Source of the DNA: CAVQDV01 sp963711375
Lineage (GTDB): Bacteria > Pseudomonadota > Gammaproteobacteria > Coxiellales > Coxiellaceae
Length of the DNA: 64,000 bases
Assembly: GCA_963711375.1 (NCBI GenBank)
Contig: CAVQDV010000005.1
Location: 620,001-684,000 of the forward strand
Reading direction: 5' to 3'
This document shows, piece by piece, positions 45,390-53,697 of the stretch. A program made the position numbers and the translations under genes. Position 1 is the first letter of the stretch. Each line of letters begins with the position of its first letter. Under the pieces are notes generated by a model. It made no database searches. It worked only from the letters and a program-made list of their open reading frames with translations, and was not told the origin of the DNA.

Positions 45390-45472
45390 GACAAGGCTCC
45401 TTTTGCTCTTTCTGGTATTAACGCTAGTGACCCGAGTGAACTTTACTCACCCTGAGGGGACCCCAGCTTTTG

Positions 45473-45501
45473 CAGCAGCTCTGCTTAAGCTTGAGCTGCT
45501 G
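45473..45501. promoter_or_regulatory. Hairpin in the divergent gap between porin and pyrC
   Basis: Nine-base arms CAGCAGCTC and GAGCTGCTG enclose an 11-base loop. It lies about 85 bp upstream of the porin ATG. A second, weaker GTGAGT...ACTC hairpin follows at about 45432-45451. They could form a regulated 5' leader of the porin mRNA, or be a terminator reading toward pyrC (T-rich after 45504). Confidence 0.45.
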
Positions 45502-45573
45502 TTGTCCTTTTTTCACGCGTACTATAGCCGATTAAAATTGGATTTTGAAGACCTAAAAAGCATATACTAGGCC

Positions 45574-46611
45574 ATGCAAAAAATTACCATCATCAAACCC
45601 GACGACTTCCACTGCCACTTTCGGGATGGCGACTATCTCAAGCGGACCGTGCCGGATTGCGCCAAGCGTTTTCGTCGAGCTATTGTCATGCCAAATTTAA
45701 AACAGCCCATCGTCACGGTAAAAGAGGCGCTGAATTATCGTGAACGAATTCTGGCTGAACTTCCTCCTGAAATACATTTTACGCCATTAATGACGCTGTA
45801 TTTAACGGAGTCCATGTCGCCCTCTATTATTCCAGAAGCCAAAAATACCGGGCATATCCCGGCGGCAAAATTATATCCCGCGGGTGCCACCACGCATTCG
45901 GCGCTCGGCGTTACCCAGCTTCAAAAAATATATCCCATTTTTGAGGCAATGGAAAAAAATAATATGCGGCTTTTAATTCATGGAGAATCCATTCACCCAT
46001 TGGATGATATTTTTGACCGAGAAAAAATATTTATTGAAAAAGAATTAAGCCCACTGCTTGAAAAATTTCCAAGCTTAAAAATTGTGCTGGAGCACATTTC
46101 TACCGAATTTGCCGTCAATTTTGTGCTTAATGCCTCTGAGAATCTCGCGGCTACCATAACCCCGCATCATTTATTGCTTAATCGTAATGATTTATTGTGC
46201 GGTGGCTTGCATCCGCATTATTATTGTTTGCCCATTTTGAAACGAAATAGCGATCAAGCGGCTTTGATTAAAGCGGCTACAATGGGAAGCCATAAATTTT
46301 TTCTTGGCACCGATAGCGCACCTCACCCAAAATCGCAAAAAGAATCCGCTTGCGGATGCGCGGGAATTTACAGCGCTCACATTGCGCTCGAGCTCTACGC
46401 ACAAATTTTTGCCCGGCATAATTCTCTAGACCAATTCGAAAAATTTGCAAGCCAAAATGGCGCGGCATTTTATAATTTGCCTTATAATACGGAACGCATT
46501 ACGTTAATGCTAAGACCTACGCCCGTGCCTCAAGAACTTATATTTGGTTCGCATACTCTTGTGCCACTGTGCGCTGGGGAAAATGTTGAGTGGAGTATTG
46601 AAGGTGCATGA
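45574..46611 (+). CDS. pyrC: Dihydroorotase
   Basis: This 345-aa enzyme forms dihydroorotate in pyrimidine synthesis. The zinc-binding HxH is H13-C-H15 in DDFHCHFRD. The carbamylated lysine is K99 in AAKLYPAGAT. Zinc histidines also occur in LLIHGES and VLEHIST, and the catalytic Asp in LGTDSAPH. Length is normal for the class II enzyme. It overlaps the start of rnt. Confidence 0.97.
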   Translation: MQKITIIKPDDFHCHFRDGDYLKRTVPDCAKRFRRAIVMPNLKQPIVTVKEALNYRERILAELPPEIHFTPLMTLYLTESMSPSIIPEAKNTGHIPAAKLYPAGATTHSALGVTQLQKIYPIFEAMEKNNMRLLIHGESIHPLDDIFDREKIFIEKELSPLLEKFPSLKIVLEHISTEFAVNFVLNASENLAATITPHHLLLNRNDLLCGGLHPHYYCLPILKRNSDQAALIKAATMGSHKFFLGTDSAPHPKSQKESACGCAGIYSAHIALELYAQIFARHNSLDQFEKFASQNGAAFYNLPYNTERITLMLRPTPVPQELIFGSHTLVPLCAGENVEWSIEGA

Positions 46612-47212
46612 TCATTTAATTCGTAAACGTTTTGATGGCTTTTTGCCGGTGGTGATTGATGTTGAAACCGGTGGCGGAAATGCGCTTAAAGATGCGCTTT
46701 TAGAAATTGCCGTTCGCCTAGTCGACTATAATGATGAAGGTTTATTAGCCCCACAAGAAAGTTTTGCTTGTCATGTCGTGCCCTTCGAAGGTTCTCGCAT
46801 GGATCCTGAGGCTATGGCCGTTAATAAAATTGATCCCTACCATCCCTTTCGATTTGCTATTCCAGAAGAGCAAGCCTTGCAGCAATTATTCGATTTTATC
46901 GGAAAAGCGGTTGATGAAAGAAAATGCCGTCGCGCGATTTTAGTGGGGCATAATGCGCATTTCGATTTAAGTTTTATTCAAGCCGCTGCAAAGCGATGCA
47001 AAACGAAAAATAATCCTTTTCACACGTATACCGTTTTTGATACCGCGACACTGGGCGGATTGGTCTATGGAAAAACCGTTTTGCTGAAAGTTTGCAAAGC
47101 GGCGAAAATAAAATTTAATCCTAAAGAAGCGCATTCAGCGATTTATGACACTGACCGCACGGCGGAATTGTTTTGTAAAATAATTAATACTTTTGCCAGC
47201 AATTCCCGCTAA
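46604..47212 (+). CDS. rnt: Ribonuclease T
   Basis: The GTG at 46604 overlaps pyrC, with GGAG eight bases upstream; the product is 202 aa, as usual. The DEDD exonuclease residues are visible in VIDVETGG, HNAHFDLSF and HSAIYDTDRTAEL. The enzyme trims tRNA and 5S rRNA 3' ends. The last four codons and stop (SNSR) lie inside the palindromic repeat at 47198, so the repeat supplies the C-terminus. Confidence 0.93.
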   Translation: MHDHLIRKRFDGFLPVVIDVETGGGNALKDALLEIAVRLVDYNDEGLLAPQESFACHVVPFEGSRMDPEAMAVNKIDPYHPFRFAIPEEQALQQLFDFIGKAVDERKCRRAILVGHNAHFDLSFIQAAAKRCKTKNNPFHTYTVFDTATLGGLVYGKTVLLKVCKAAKIKFNPKEAHSAIYDTDRTAELFCKIINTFASNSR

Positions 47213-47449
47213 AGCGGGAATTGCTACAAAAAGCTGGGGGTCCTCAGGGGGAGCAAGGCTCCCCTTGAGCGCCAGCGGTGGGTTTCCCACCGCGCCAGCG
47301 TTAAAACCAGGAAGGAGTTCCCGCTTTAGCGGGAACTCCTGTACTTTTGCTGAGATGAGTGAGACAACGAATATTCCCTCACCCTCACCCTCACCCTAAC
47401 CCTCTCCCGCAAGGGGAGAGGTCCGCGCGCGACGAGTGAGGGGGAATAT
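47198..47449. repeat. Cluster of stacked palindromic repeats (families A, B and others)
   Basis: In 250 bp there are five inverted repeats: A copy 2 at 47198-47225 (13-base perfect arms), CTCAGGGGGAG/CTCCCCTTGAG at 47243-47269, GCGGTGGG/CCCACCGC at 47275-47293, and A copy 3 at 47313-47340 (arms AGGAGTTCCCGCT), where the outer bases changed in both arms together. The last is a nested B copy 4 at about 47370-47450, with CCCTCA repeats and outer AATATTCC-type arms. The direct repeat GCGCCAGCG occurs twice. No gene is seen; the 68-aa ORF there is translated repeat (IPAKAGIA). Confidence 0.8.
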
Positions 47450-49243
47450 TTAGATTTTCAGCAATAGATTCCCTTTCCCTGCATCCACTTTTTTCTCTGA
47501 TTTTTTCTCCCTAAACATATTTTGGACACTAATGAGAGGACCAATTTTAGCACTCAATTGCTGTGCTTCAACTAAAAGTTCCTTGCACCTCGCCTCACAA
47601 AGTTGATGACCCTCGGGATAAATTCCCTTTAATTCAGTTGAGACATTTTGGGCTTCTGTTAATGCGCTGGGAATTTTATGATCTAATATAGCTGTAATCT
47701 CTGCTAGCGACCTGGTGGCAGAACCTGAGTTAATCCCCTCTAGTAACTCTTGAGCATTATGAAGCTCTGTATTACGCTTCATCAGTTTTTGAAGATTTTC
47801 CATAAGTGCCTTGGCTCTTTCGCTCCCACCATAATAATAATAGCTGCTGTAGATCATTAAATTTAGGCTCATCGCCTTTAGAAGATCTTCATAGAAATCA
47901 ATTATCTTTTCCGTTGGATTAAAGCAATTCAAGTTTAAAAAACAATGAAAATAAAATTCGGTCAGTGAGCGATTCAATTTTAATACTTCAGGAAGTGAGA
48001 CATATCCTTCCTTTGAATTACAATCCGTTAAACTTAATTTTCTCAAAGGGCAATTGGGATCCTTCAAGGCATCTACAATTGACTCGATAGAAGATACATT
48101 CTTATTGCCATTTAAAATTAATTCGGTAATTTTAGTTTTATTAATCGCCCTACCTAGTATTTCAGTAAAGTTCACTAACTCATTTCCCTTAAGATTCAAT
48201 ATTTCGATATTACTTTTTTTGAGATTTGGAATTAATAAGGCACAGCGCGCGTCATCAAGCTTAGCATGGGTTAAACTCAAGGATTTAAGCGACTCGGGGA
48301 GCGCATCAATAAGGCCCCTAAAATTGTCATTATCTAGGATAGGTGAACTTGACTCCGAAATAGAAAAAGATGTTAAGTGACTCTTGCTTAATGCCTGGAA
48401 AAAAACTGGAAAATTCGTTGCAAATGAATTGATGACTAAAGATTCAATCTTGACGTCCCGAGTAAGAAGCTTCGAAAATTGAACAAGCTCAGAATCCAGC
48501 ATCTTACAATTTAATTGAACACACAATGGATGTTTAAGGGGAAAATTCACTATATTTTCAAGAAAAGGGAGAAGCAGCAGTTTAGACTCTGGCCCCCGTT
48601 CTACCACGTTAATTTTTATTAAGCCCAGTGAAGGCATTCTTGAAAGCGCCTTTCCCAAGTCGGCCGCTTTTTCTGGAGAAATTTCAGATAAATCAGCGTT
48701 CAGAGAACTGCTGACATATATCAGTAAATGGGTCACTGGAAGGTAAGGCAATAGGGGGATAATCAGATCGGCATTACTGGATTTTATGGTTAGGCCTTTT
48801 TTATTCGAACCGTCTATATAGCCGAAAATCTCTGCCCAGTTTCTAAACTGCTCGACATGAACTTTTTTACCGTCAGACTTTTTTGTGGGGAGAACAATTT
48901 TTTTAAATGATAAAAAAGAAAGCCACAATGCCAATTGCTGCACTTCTAAATTCGTTAAATTATCTGGAATTACTAGTGAATCTGATTTAAACAGGAACGG
49001 ATTAACTCCAAGTTTTTGTTCAATCGCAGCAAAATTTTGATCAAATACCGCTTGGTTTTTACCCGAATTATGCTGATTGCTTGGGACAAACTTTCCCCAT
49101 GCAGCGTCAGCTAAATTTATATCGTTAAATCTTGCTCCTGGCAGAATTTGAACGGATGTCTCTTTAGATGTATACGCACGCAAAAAGGCAGCTCTTTCAT
49201 CCGGGGATTCTATTTTTTCTTGATCTGGAAATTCTTTTTTCAT
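47450..49243 (-). CDS. Leucine-rich repeat protein, candidate effector
   Basis: This 597-aa protein has no signal peptide. Leucine-rich repeats of the ribonuclease-inhibitor (NLR/RanGAP) type run over roughly residues 200-440, with segments such as LKSLSLTHAKLDD, IEILNLKGNEL, ITELILNGN and LRKLSLTDCN. The N-terminal half holds more degenerate repeats, and the C-terminal 130 residues are helical. Such eukaryote-like proteins are typical of Legionellales secreted effectors (Dot/Icm type), which is an inference from fold and taxon. It is monocistronic and its stop abuts a repeat cluster. Confidence 0.8.
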   Translation of the reverse strand: MKKEFPDQEKIESPDERAAFLRAYTSKETSVQILPGARFNDINLADAAWGKFVPSNQHNSGKNQAVFDQNFAAIEQKLGVNPFLFKSDSLVIPDNLTNLEVQQLALWLSFLSFKKIVLPTKKSDGKKVHVEQFRNWAEIFGYIDGSNKKGLTIKSSNADLIIPLLPYLPVTHLLIYVSSSLNADLSEISPEKAADLGKALSRMPSLGLIKINVVERGPESKLLLLPFLENIVNFPLKHPLCVQLNCKMLDSELVQFSKLLTRDVKIESLVINSFATNFPVFFQALSKSHLTSFSISESSSPILDNDNFRGLIDALPESLKSLSLTHAKLDDARCALLIPNLKKSNIEILNLKGNELVNFTEILGRAINKTKITELILNGNKNVSSIESIVDALKDPNCPLRKLSLTDCNSKEGYVSLPEVLKLNRSLTEFYFHCFLNLNCFNPTEKIIDFYEDLLKAMSLNLMIYSSYYYYGGSERAKALMENLQKLMKRNTELHNAQELLEGINSGSATRSLAEITAILDHKIPSALTEAQNVSTELKGIYPEGHQLCEARCKELLVEAQQLSAKIGPLISVQNMFREKKSEKKVDAGKGNLLLKI

Positions 49244-49377
49244 CAGTAGGCACCTTTTTGTCTATAATAGGCGCGGATCTTAACGTATTTTTTTTTATTC
49301 AACAATCTCAATTCACCATTAAAAATAAGAAATTTTAAAAACATTTTGAAGGTACTGGTCTGAGATCTAGAGGCTAA

Positions 49378-49446
49378 GAAGACCCGAAGTGCTAGCCACC
49401 TGGCTAGCCTCCTGGCTAGCCTCGGGGCTTCTGAACCATTTTTTTC
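49378..49446. terminator. Branched hairpin with three GCTAGCC repeats
   Basis: Outer arms GAAGACCCGA and TCGGGGCTTC enclose three GCTAGCC direct repeats that can themselves pair (GCTAGCC with GGCTAGC). A T run (49439-49446) follows on the plus strand, next to the stop of the peroxiredoxin gene on the minus strand. It probably terminates or stabilises the peroxiredoxin transcript. Confidence 0.6.
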
Positions 49447-50049
49447 TTATTTTTCGTGGTGTTTTACTAAGTACGAAGCCACACCTTCTGCTGTTGCTTT
49501 CATTCCAAGTTCGCCTTTTTTCCAATTTACCGGGCACACTTCGCCATGTTTTTCTGTAAATTGTAGCGCATCCACTAAACGTAGAATTTCGATAATGCTG
49601 CGACCTAAGGGCAAATCGTTTACTATTTGCGAACGCACGATACCTGCTCTGTCAATTAAAAATACCGCACGCAGTGCAACACCAGCTTCTGGATGCTCGA
49701 TACCATAACTGCGACAAATAATATGATTCATATCTGCGGCCATCGTAAATTTAACATGGCCAATGCCGCCCTTATCCATTGAAGTATGACGCCAAGCATT
49801 ATGGGTAAAGTGCGAGTCGATGGAAACGGAAATAACTTCCACATCGCGTTCTTCAAATTCAGGCATTGCCTTACTCAGCGCAACTAATTCCGAAGGACAT
49901 ACGAATGTAAAATCCAAAGGATAAAAGAAAAGCAGTGCGTATCTGCCTTGGGTTTCTTTTTTGAAATTAAAATTATCGACGATTTTGCCATTGGCTAAAA
50001 CGACTGGCACCGTAAAATCTGGTGCTTCGCGACCTACTAGAACTGTCAT
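49447..50049 (-). CDS. 2-Cys peroxiredoxin (AhpC/Prx1-type)
   Basis: This 200-aa protein reduces hydrogen peroxide and organic peroxides. The peroxidatic cysteine is C51 in DFTFVCPSE, and the resolving cysteine is in HGEVCPVNWKKG near residue 170. The layout matches Legionella AhpC1 and eukaryotic Prx1-type rather than E. coli AhpC. It follows sodB by 43 bp, forming a superoxide and peroxide detoxification pair. The C-terminus ends VKHHEK, without a recognisable extension. Confidence 0.95.
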   Translation of the reverse strand: MTVLVGREAPDFTVPVVLANGKIVDNFNFKKETQGRYALLFFYPLDFTFVCPSELVALSKAMPEFEERDVEVISVSIDSHFTHNAWRHTSMDKGGIGHVKFTMAADMNHIICRSYGIEHPEAGVALRAVFLIDRAGIVRSQIVNDLPLGRSIIEILRLVDALQFTEKHGEVCPVNWKKGELGMKATAEGVASYLVKHHEK

Positions 50050-50092
50050 ATATACCTCTCTTTTGATGTTTTTTTTGACAATTTTTTAAAAT

Positions 50093-50674
50093 CTAAGCTG
50101 CAAAATTTTCTGCTGCAAAATTCCAGTTAACCAACTGCCAGAAATTGCTGACGTATTTTGCTCGATCATTTCGGGTGTCAATATAATACGCGTGTTCCCA
50201 GACATCACAGGTTAGCAAAGCATGCTTGCCTTGCGTCATTGGGTTTTCCGCATTGGGGGTGCTTACAATTTCTAGCACACCATCGGCATTTTTTACTAAC
50301 CAAGCCCAGCCGGAACCAAAGCGATTTATAGCACTGTCCGTAAATTTTTGCTTGAATTCAGCAATGGAACCAAAATGTTTTTCAATCGCGCCAGCTAAAT
50401 TACCGTCTGGATCACCGCCTCCATTTGGCTTCATGCTGTTCCAATAAAAAGTGTGGTTCCACACTTGTGCCGCATTATTAAAAATGGGGCCCTCGGATTT
50501 TAAAATGATTTCTTCGAGGGAAAGACCTTCAAGTGGCCCGCCCTGAATTAAAGTATTTAATTTATTCACATAGGCTGCATGATGCTTGCCATGGTGATAT
50601 TCCAAGGTTTCTGCGGAAATGTGGGGCTCTAACGCATTTTTGGCGTAAGGCAATGGGGGTAAAGAAAATGGCAT
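50093..50674 (-). CDS. sodB: Iron superoxide dismutase
   Basis: This 193-aa cytoplasmic enzyme converts superoxide to hydrogen peroxide, which the downstream peroxiredoxin can remove. Metal ligands are His in EYHHGKHHAAYV, His in VWNHTFYWNSM, and Asp and His in CDVWEHAYYID. The FGSGWAWLV segment is typical of the Fe/Mn family, and its sequence resembles the Fe type. Length is normal. Its ribosome binding site is AAAGGAG. Confidence 0.96.
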   Translation of the reverse strand: MPFSLPPLPYAKNALEPHISAETLEYHHGKHHAAYVNKLNTLIQGGPLEGLSLEEIILKSEGPIFNNAAQVWNHTFYWNSMKPNGGGDPDGNLAGAIEKHFGSIAEFKQKFTDSAINRFGSGWAWLVKNADGVLEIVSTPNAENPMTQGKHALLTCDVWEHAYYIDTRNDRAKYVSNFWQLVNWNFAAENFAA

Positions 50675-50724
50675 TTTTTGTTCTCCTTTTAAATTGAATA
50701 ATGTAAGACTAGCTTCTGCCCGAC

Positions 50725-52053
50725 TTAATTATCTAAAGCGACACCTTTCATTTCGGGAACTAGAAAGGTCGTGAAAATCCCTAGAAATGAAACAATCGCC
50801 ATCGCCACCATGGTGACGGACAAGCCATAATGGATTAGCATAATTGGCACACAAAAGGCTCCCACGAATGCACCCAATTTACCTGTGGCGGCGGAAATTC
50901 CATGAGCGCGCGCGCGAATAGTGGCAGGATAAATTTCGGAAGGAATTAAAAAAGTGGTGGTATTCGGACCAAAATTGACAAAGAAAAAGCTCACCCCAAA
51001 AACGCATACAAAAAGCGTTAATATATCGGGTTTGCCGATCATAAAAGCAATAATCAAATAAGCGATACCCATGACGGTGAAGCCTAGAATTTGAAGTGGC
51101 TTTCGTCCAATTTTATCGACATATTTTGCAGCAAAGAAATAACCAGGAACCGCAAAACACAGGAATATGAGCGCCGAAATTAAGGTATGTCTCACGAGAG
51201 AAGCGCCTGGAATAATGGAATTAATAATTAATACCGAGGAAATTCCATTTCCATAAAAAGCTACGTCCAACAAAAACCAAGCACCTGCCGTGCCGGTTAA
51301 GTAGGTCAGCCATTTTTTTGACATTAATTTTTCTTTAGGCTTTGGTTTATCATGTCCATTTTCATGCCCTGTTAAATCACTAATGACTCGACTGACTTCA
51401 AAAGGAATTTCTTTTTTCAATAAATAACGCGGGGTTTCGAGAATCGTTCTTCTCAAATAAAATACCGAGGCTGCCGGAATGGCACCAAGACCCAACAATA
51501 AACGCCACGCTAAATCATGAGGAATATTCAATACTAACAAAAGGGAAGCCACCAGAGGACCAATAATCATGCCTAAAGCTTGCATCGCAAACACTAAAAG
51601 CACGATAAAACCACGGTTTTTTCTATTGGCCGCCTCACTGGCAACCACGGCGCTGGAGGGATAATCACCTCCAATTCCAAAGCCCACTATCAAGCGAGAA
51701 ATTAATAACCAGGTATAAGAAGGTGATAAAGCGGAAACAATGGCGCCAATGAATAAAATAAGCACTTCTAAACCATACATTTTTTTCCGGCCAAATTTAT
51801 CGGAAAACCAGCCAAAAACAATCGCACCCAGTGCGGCAGAAATAAGTGCAGAACCATTAAGAAGTGCAATTTTTGCGGTGGTTAAATGCCAGACTGGCGA
51901 AAGGAGAGCGGTAACTACGCCAATTACAAATAAATCATAAGCATCCGTGAAAAATCCCGTACCAGCCGTGACTATCATTCGCCAGTGCAGTCGATGGAGT
52001 TTGTCGTCATCAACCTCTATTGTAGCGTTTTCTCGGATTGCCTTTTCTTCCAT
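50725..52053 (-). CDS. MFS transporter, phosphate:H+ symporter (PHS) type
   Basis: ATG 52053 is preferred because a GGGGGGA motif lies upstream at the right spacing; the product is 442 aa. Twelve membrane spans are expected. The segment RLIVGFGIGGDYPSSAVVASE matches the GGDYP signature of the PHS family (Pho84/PiPT relatives). An early FFTDAYDLFVIG has the conserved Asp residues of these symporters. It could carry phosphate or another small anion; the substrate is not proven. It is divergent from dapB. Confidence 0.8.
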   Translation of the reverse strand: MEEKAIRENATIEVDDDKLHRLHWRMIVTAGTGFFTDAYDLFVIGVVTALLSPVWHLTTAKIALLNGSALISAALGAIVFGWFSDKFGRKKMYGLEVLILFIGAIVSALSPSYTWLLISRLIVGFGIGGDYPSSAVVASEAANRKNRGFIVLLVFAMQALGMIIGPLVASLLLVLNIPHDLAWRLLLGLGAIPAASVFYLRRTILETPRYLLKKEIPFEVSRVISDLTGHENGHDKPKPKEKLMSKKWLTYLTGTAGAWFLLDVAFYGNGISSVLIINSIIPGASLVRHTLISALIFLCFAVPGYFFAAKYVDKIGRKPLQILGFTVMGIAYLIIAFMIGKPDILTLFVCVFGVSFFFVNFGPNTTTFLIPSEIYPATIRARAHGISAATGKLGAFVGAFCVPIMLIHYGLSVTMVAMAIVSFLGIFTTFLVPEMKGVALDN

Positions 52054-52169
52054 CCAGTCCCCCCTGATGTTGCTGAGTGACAATAGCAAGGATTGATGTG
52101 AATTTGAAGAGATTTGTGGATTTTTTTAAGAGGCCAATCCATAATCCCTTCATCACTAGGAGACACATT

Positions 52170-52889
52170 ATGATCAAAATTATCGTCGCCGGGGCAAAAG
52201 GCAAAATGGGGCAAGCTAGCGTAGAGGCTATCAGCAAGGCCGAAGGCCTGGATTTAGTTGCGCAATTAGGCAGTAGCGATGATTTAGGGAAAGCGATAGA
52301 ACACACCGGAGCTGATGTTGTCGTGGACTTCACGGTTCCCAGTGTTGTTTTTGAAAACAGCAAAATCATCATTCGGAAGGGAGCACGTCCCGTCATTGGC
52401 ACCACGGGATTAAACCCCACCCAAATTGAAGAGCTTCAAAAAATGTGCCTGGATCGAAAGCTCGGTGGCATTATCGCTCCAAATTTTTCCATCGGCGCCA
52501 TATTAATGATGCATTTCGCAGCCGAAGCCACTCGATTTTTCGAGCATGCCGAAATTATTGAAATGCACCACGAGCGAAAAGTGGATGCCCCCTCGGGAAC
52601 GGCTATTAAAACCTCTGAAATGATGAAGGCCAGTGCATCTCTTAAACCCATTTCTCCAAATAGCCCCGCTCGCGGTGAGCTGCATAATCAAATTCCGATT
52701 CACTCCATCCGCCTGCCAGGTCTCTTTGCGCACCAGAAAGTGATCTTCGGCGGCATCGGCGAAACTCTCACTTTGCAGCATGATGCCCTCGATCCGAAAT
52801 GCATGATGCCCGGCGTTATCTTAAGCTGCAAAAAAGTAATGTTTTTGAATGAGTTAGTGTATGGCCTCGACCGAGTTGTGCTAAAATAG
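52170..52889 (+). CDS. dapB: 4-hydroxy-tetrahydrodipicolinate reductase
   Basis: The start is ATG 52170 (MIKIIVAGAKGKMG) with AGGAG upstream; the frame further upstream is open but lacks homology to the family. The 239-aa enzyme reduces the lysine/diaminopimelate precursor with NAD(P)H. The Rossmann motif is GAKGKMG. The catalytic segment EMHHERKVDAPSGTA is normal. C-terminal LNELVYGLDRVV is typical. Confidence 0.95.
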   Translation: MIKIIVAGAKGKMGQASVEAISKAEGLDLVAQLGSSDDLGKAIEHTGADVVVDFTVPSVVFENSKIIIRKGARPVIGTTGLNPTQIEELQKMCLDRKLGGIIAPNFSIGAILMMHFAAEATRFFEHAEIIEMHHERKVDAPSGTAIKTSEMMKASASLKPISPNSPARGELHNQIPIHSIRLPGLFAHQKVIFGGIGETLTLQHDALDPKCMMPGVILSCKKVMFLNELVYGLDRVVLK

Positions 52890-53033
52890 AACCTCTTAGG
52901 GTTCAGAAAAACGGTTTTACCTACAAATACTGTGGCATATTTCCTACAAAAATTTAGCCAAAATTTAAGATTCACTTAATAATCCTTCTGTATAGTATCA
53001 GGTACTTTTACAAGACGCTGAGGAAAGGACAAC

Positions 53034-53633
53034 ATGATTAAATTTACTTATGACAAAAATTGGAACGTCGAATCAAACCATCCTGGGATTGTGGATCTCG
53101 AGGATTCATCGGTGATCGTCGAAAAGATATTGAAACTCTTTGATGCCGAGGACTGTATATATGGCCTCTTCAGTGCCCTCGTGCGCACCGATCGACGAGT
53201 AAGCCCCTTTATTGCGACGCATAATTATTGTATGCGCCTGGAAGGCATTACGGATGAGGGTATCATGGAAATTAATGCGAGCCCTATTTATCATCTGGGT
53301 CCAGAATATCCGAATGAATATAAGGAAAAGCATGGCACCGATTTGGATAAAGAGGCTATTGTGGGCTTGATTGAATTGCCCGCAGGTGGTGACACGCATC
53401 AAGCGCATAAAACTTTCTCCCTAGGGATTGATGCGGGCATCGTGTTTGAACGCTCGAGAATTTCTCATAATAAAAAATTAAAGTTTATTGCAAAGCTCGT
53501 GGATAATGGCCTTTTTGCCACCTTAAGCTGCGAATCGCAAACCACTTCGAAAATGTTCACCTGGCCGGAGCTGGGCGTTAATATTCCACCGAAAAAAGAT
53601 CCTTCAAAAGAAACCGTCTACGCCAGCGCGTAA
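53034..53633 (+). CDS. Hypothetical protein, 199 aa
   Basis: The ATG follows a strong GAGGAAAGGA ribosome binding site. The product is soluble, without signal or membrane segments, mixed alpha/beta by inspection, with several Asp/Glu and a central PAGGDTHQAHKTFSLG. I recognise no family. It lies alone between dapB and the ankyrin protein, followed by a family B palindrome that could serve as terminator. The good ribosome binding site and the length support a real gene. Confidence 0.75.
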   Translation: MIKFTYDKNWNVESNHPGIVDLEDSSVIVEKILKLFDAEDCIYGLFSALVRTDRRVSPFIATHNYCMRLEGITDEGIMEINASPIYHLGPEYPNEYKEKHGTDLDKEAIVGLIELPAGGDTHQAHKTFSLGIDAGIVFERSRISHNKKLKFIAKLVDNGLFATLSCESQTTSKMFTWPELGVNIPPKKDPSKETVYASA

Positions 53634-53642
53634 TCGCAAATC

Positions 53643-53665
53643 CCCTCTCCCCTTGCGGGAGAGGG
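53643..53665. repeat. Palindromic intergenic repeat, family B copy 5 (inverted orientation)
   Basis: Arms CCCTCTCCC and GGGAGAGGG around CTTGC; the orientation is opposite to copies 2 and 3. It lies between two convergent genes and may act as a terminator for both. Confidence 0.75.
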
Positions 53666-53697
53666 TTACTGAGGGGGGCCTTAAAATCTCAAGGCCA

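Noticed and set aside
45307..45570. 87-aa ORF antisense to the porin start and spanning its leader
   Set aside because: It overlaps the signal-peptide coding region and hairpins, with no support for translation.
47193..47399. 68-aa ORF between rnt and the LRR gene
   Set aside because: It is the translation of palindromic repeats (IPAKAGIA pattern) and CCCTCA units, not a gene.
50725..52053. MFS transporter as a drug exporter
   Set aside because: The GGDYP motif and Asp pattern fit phosphate-type symporters better than drug exporters.
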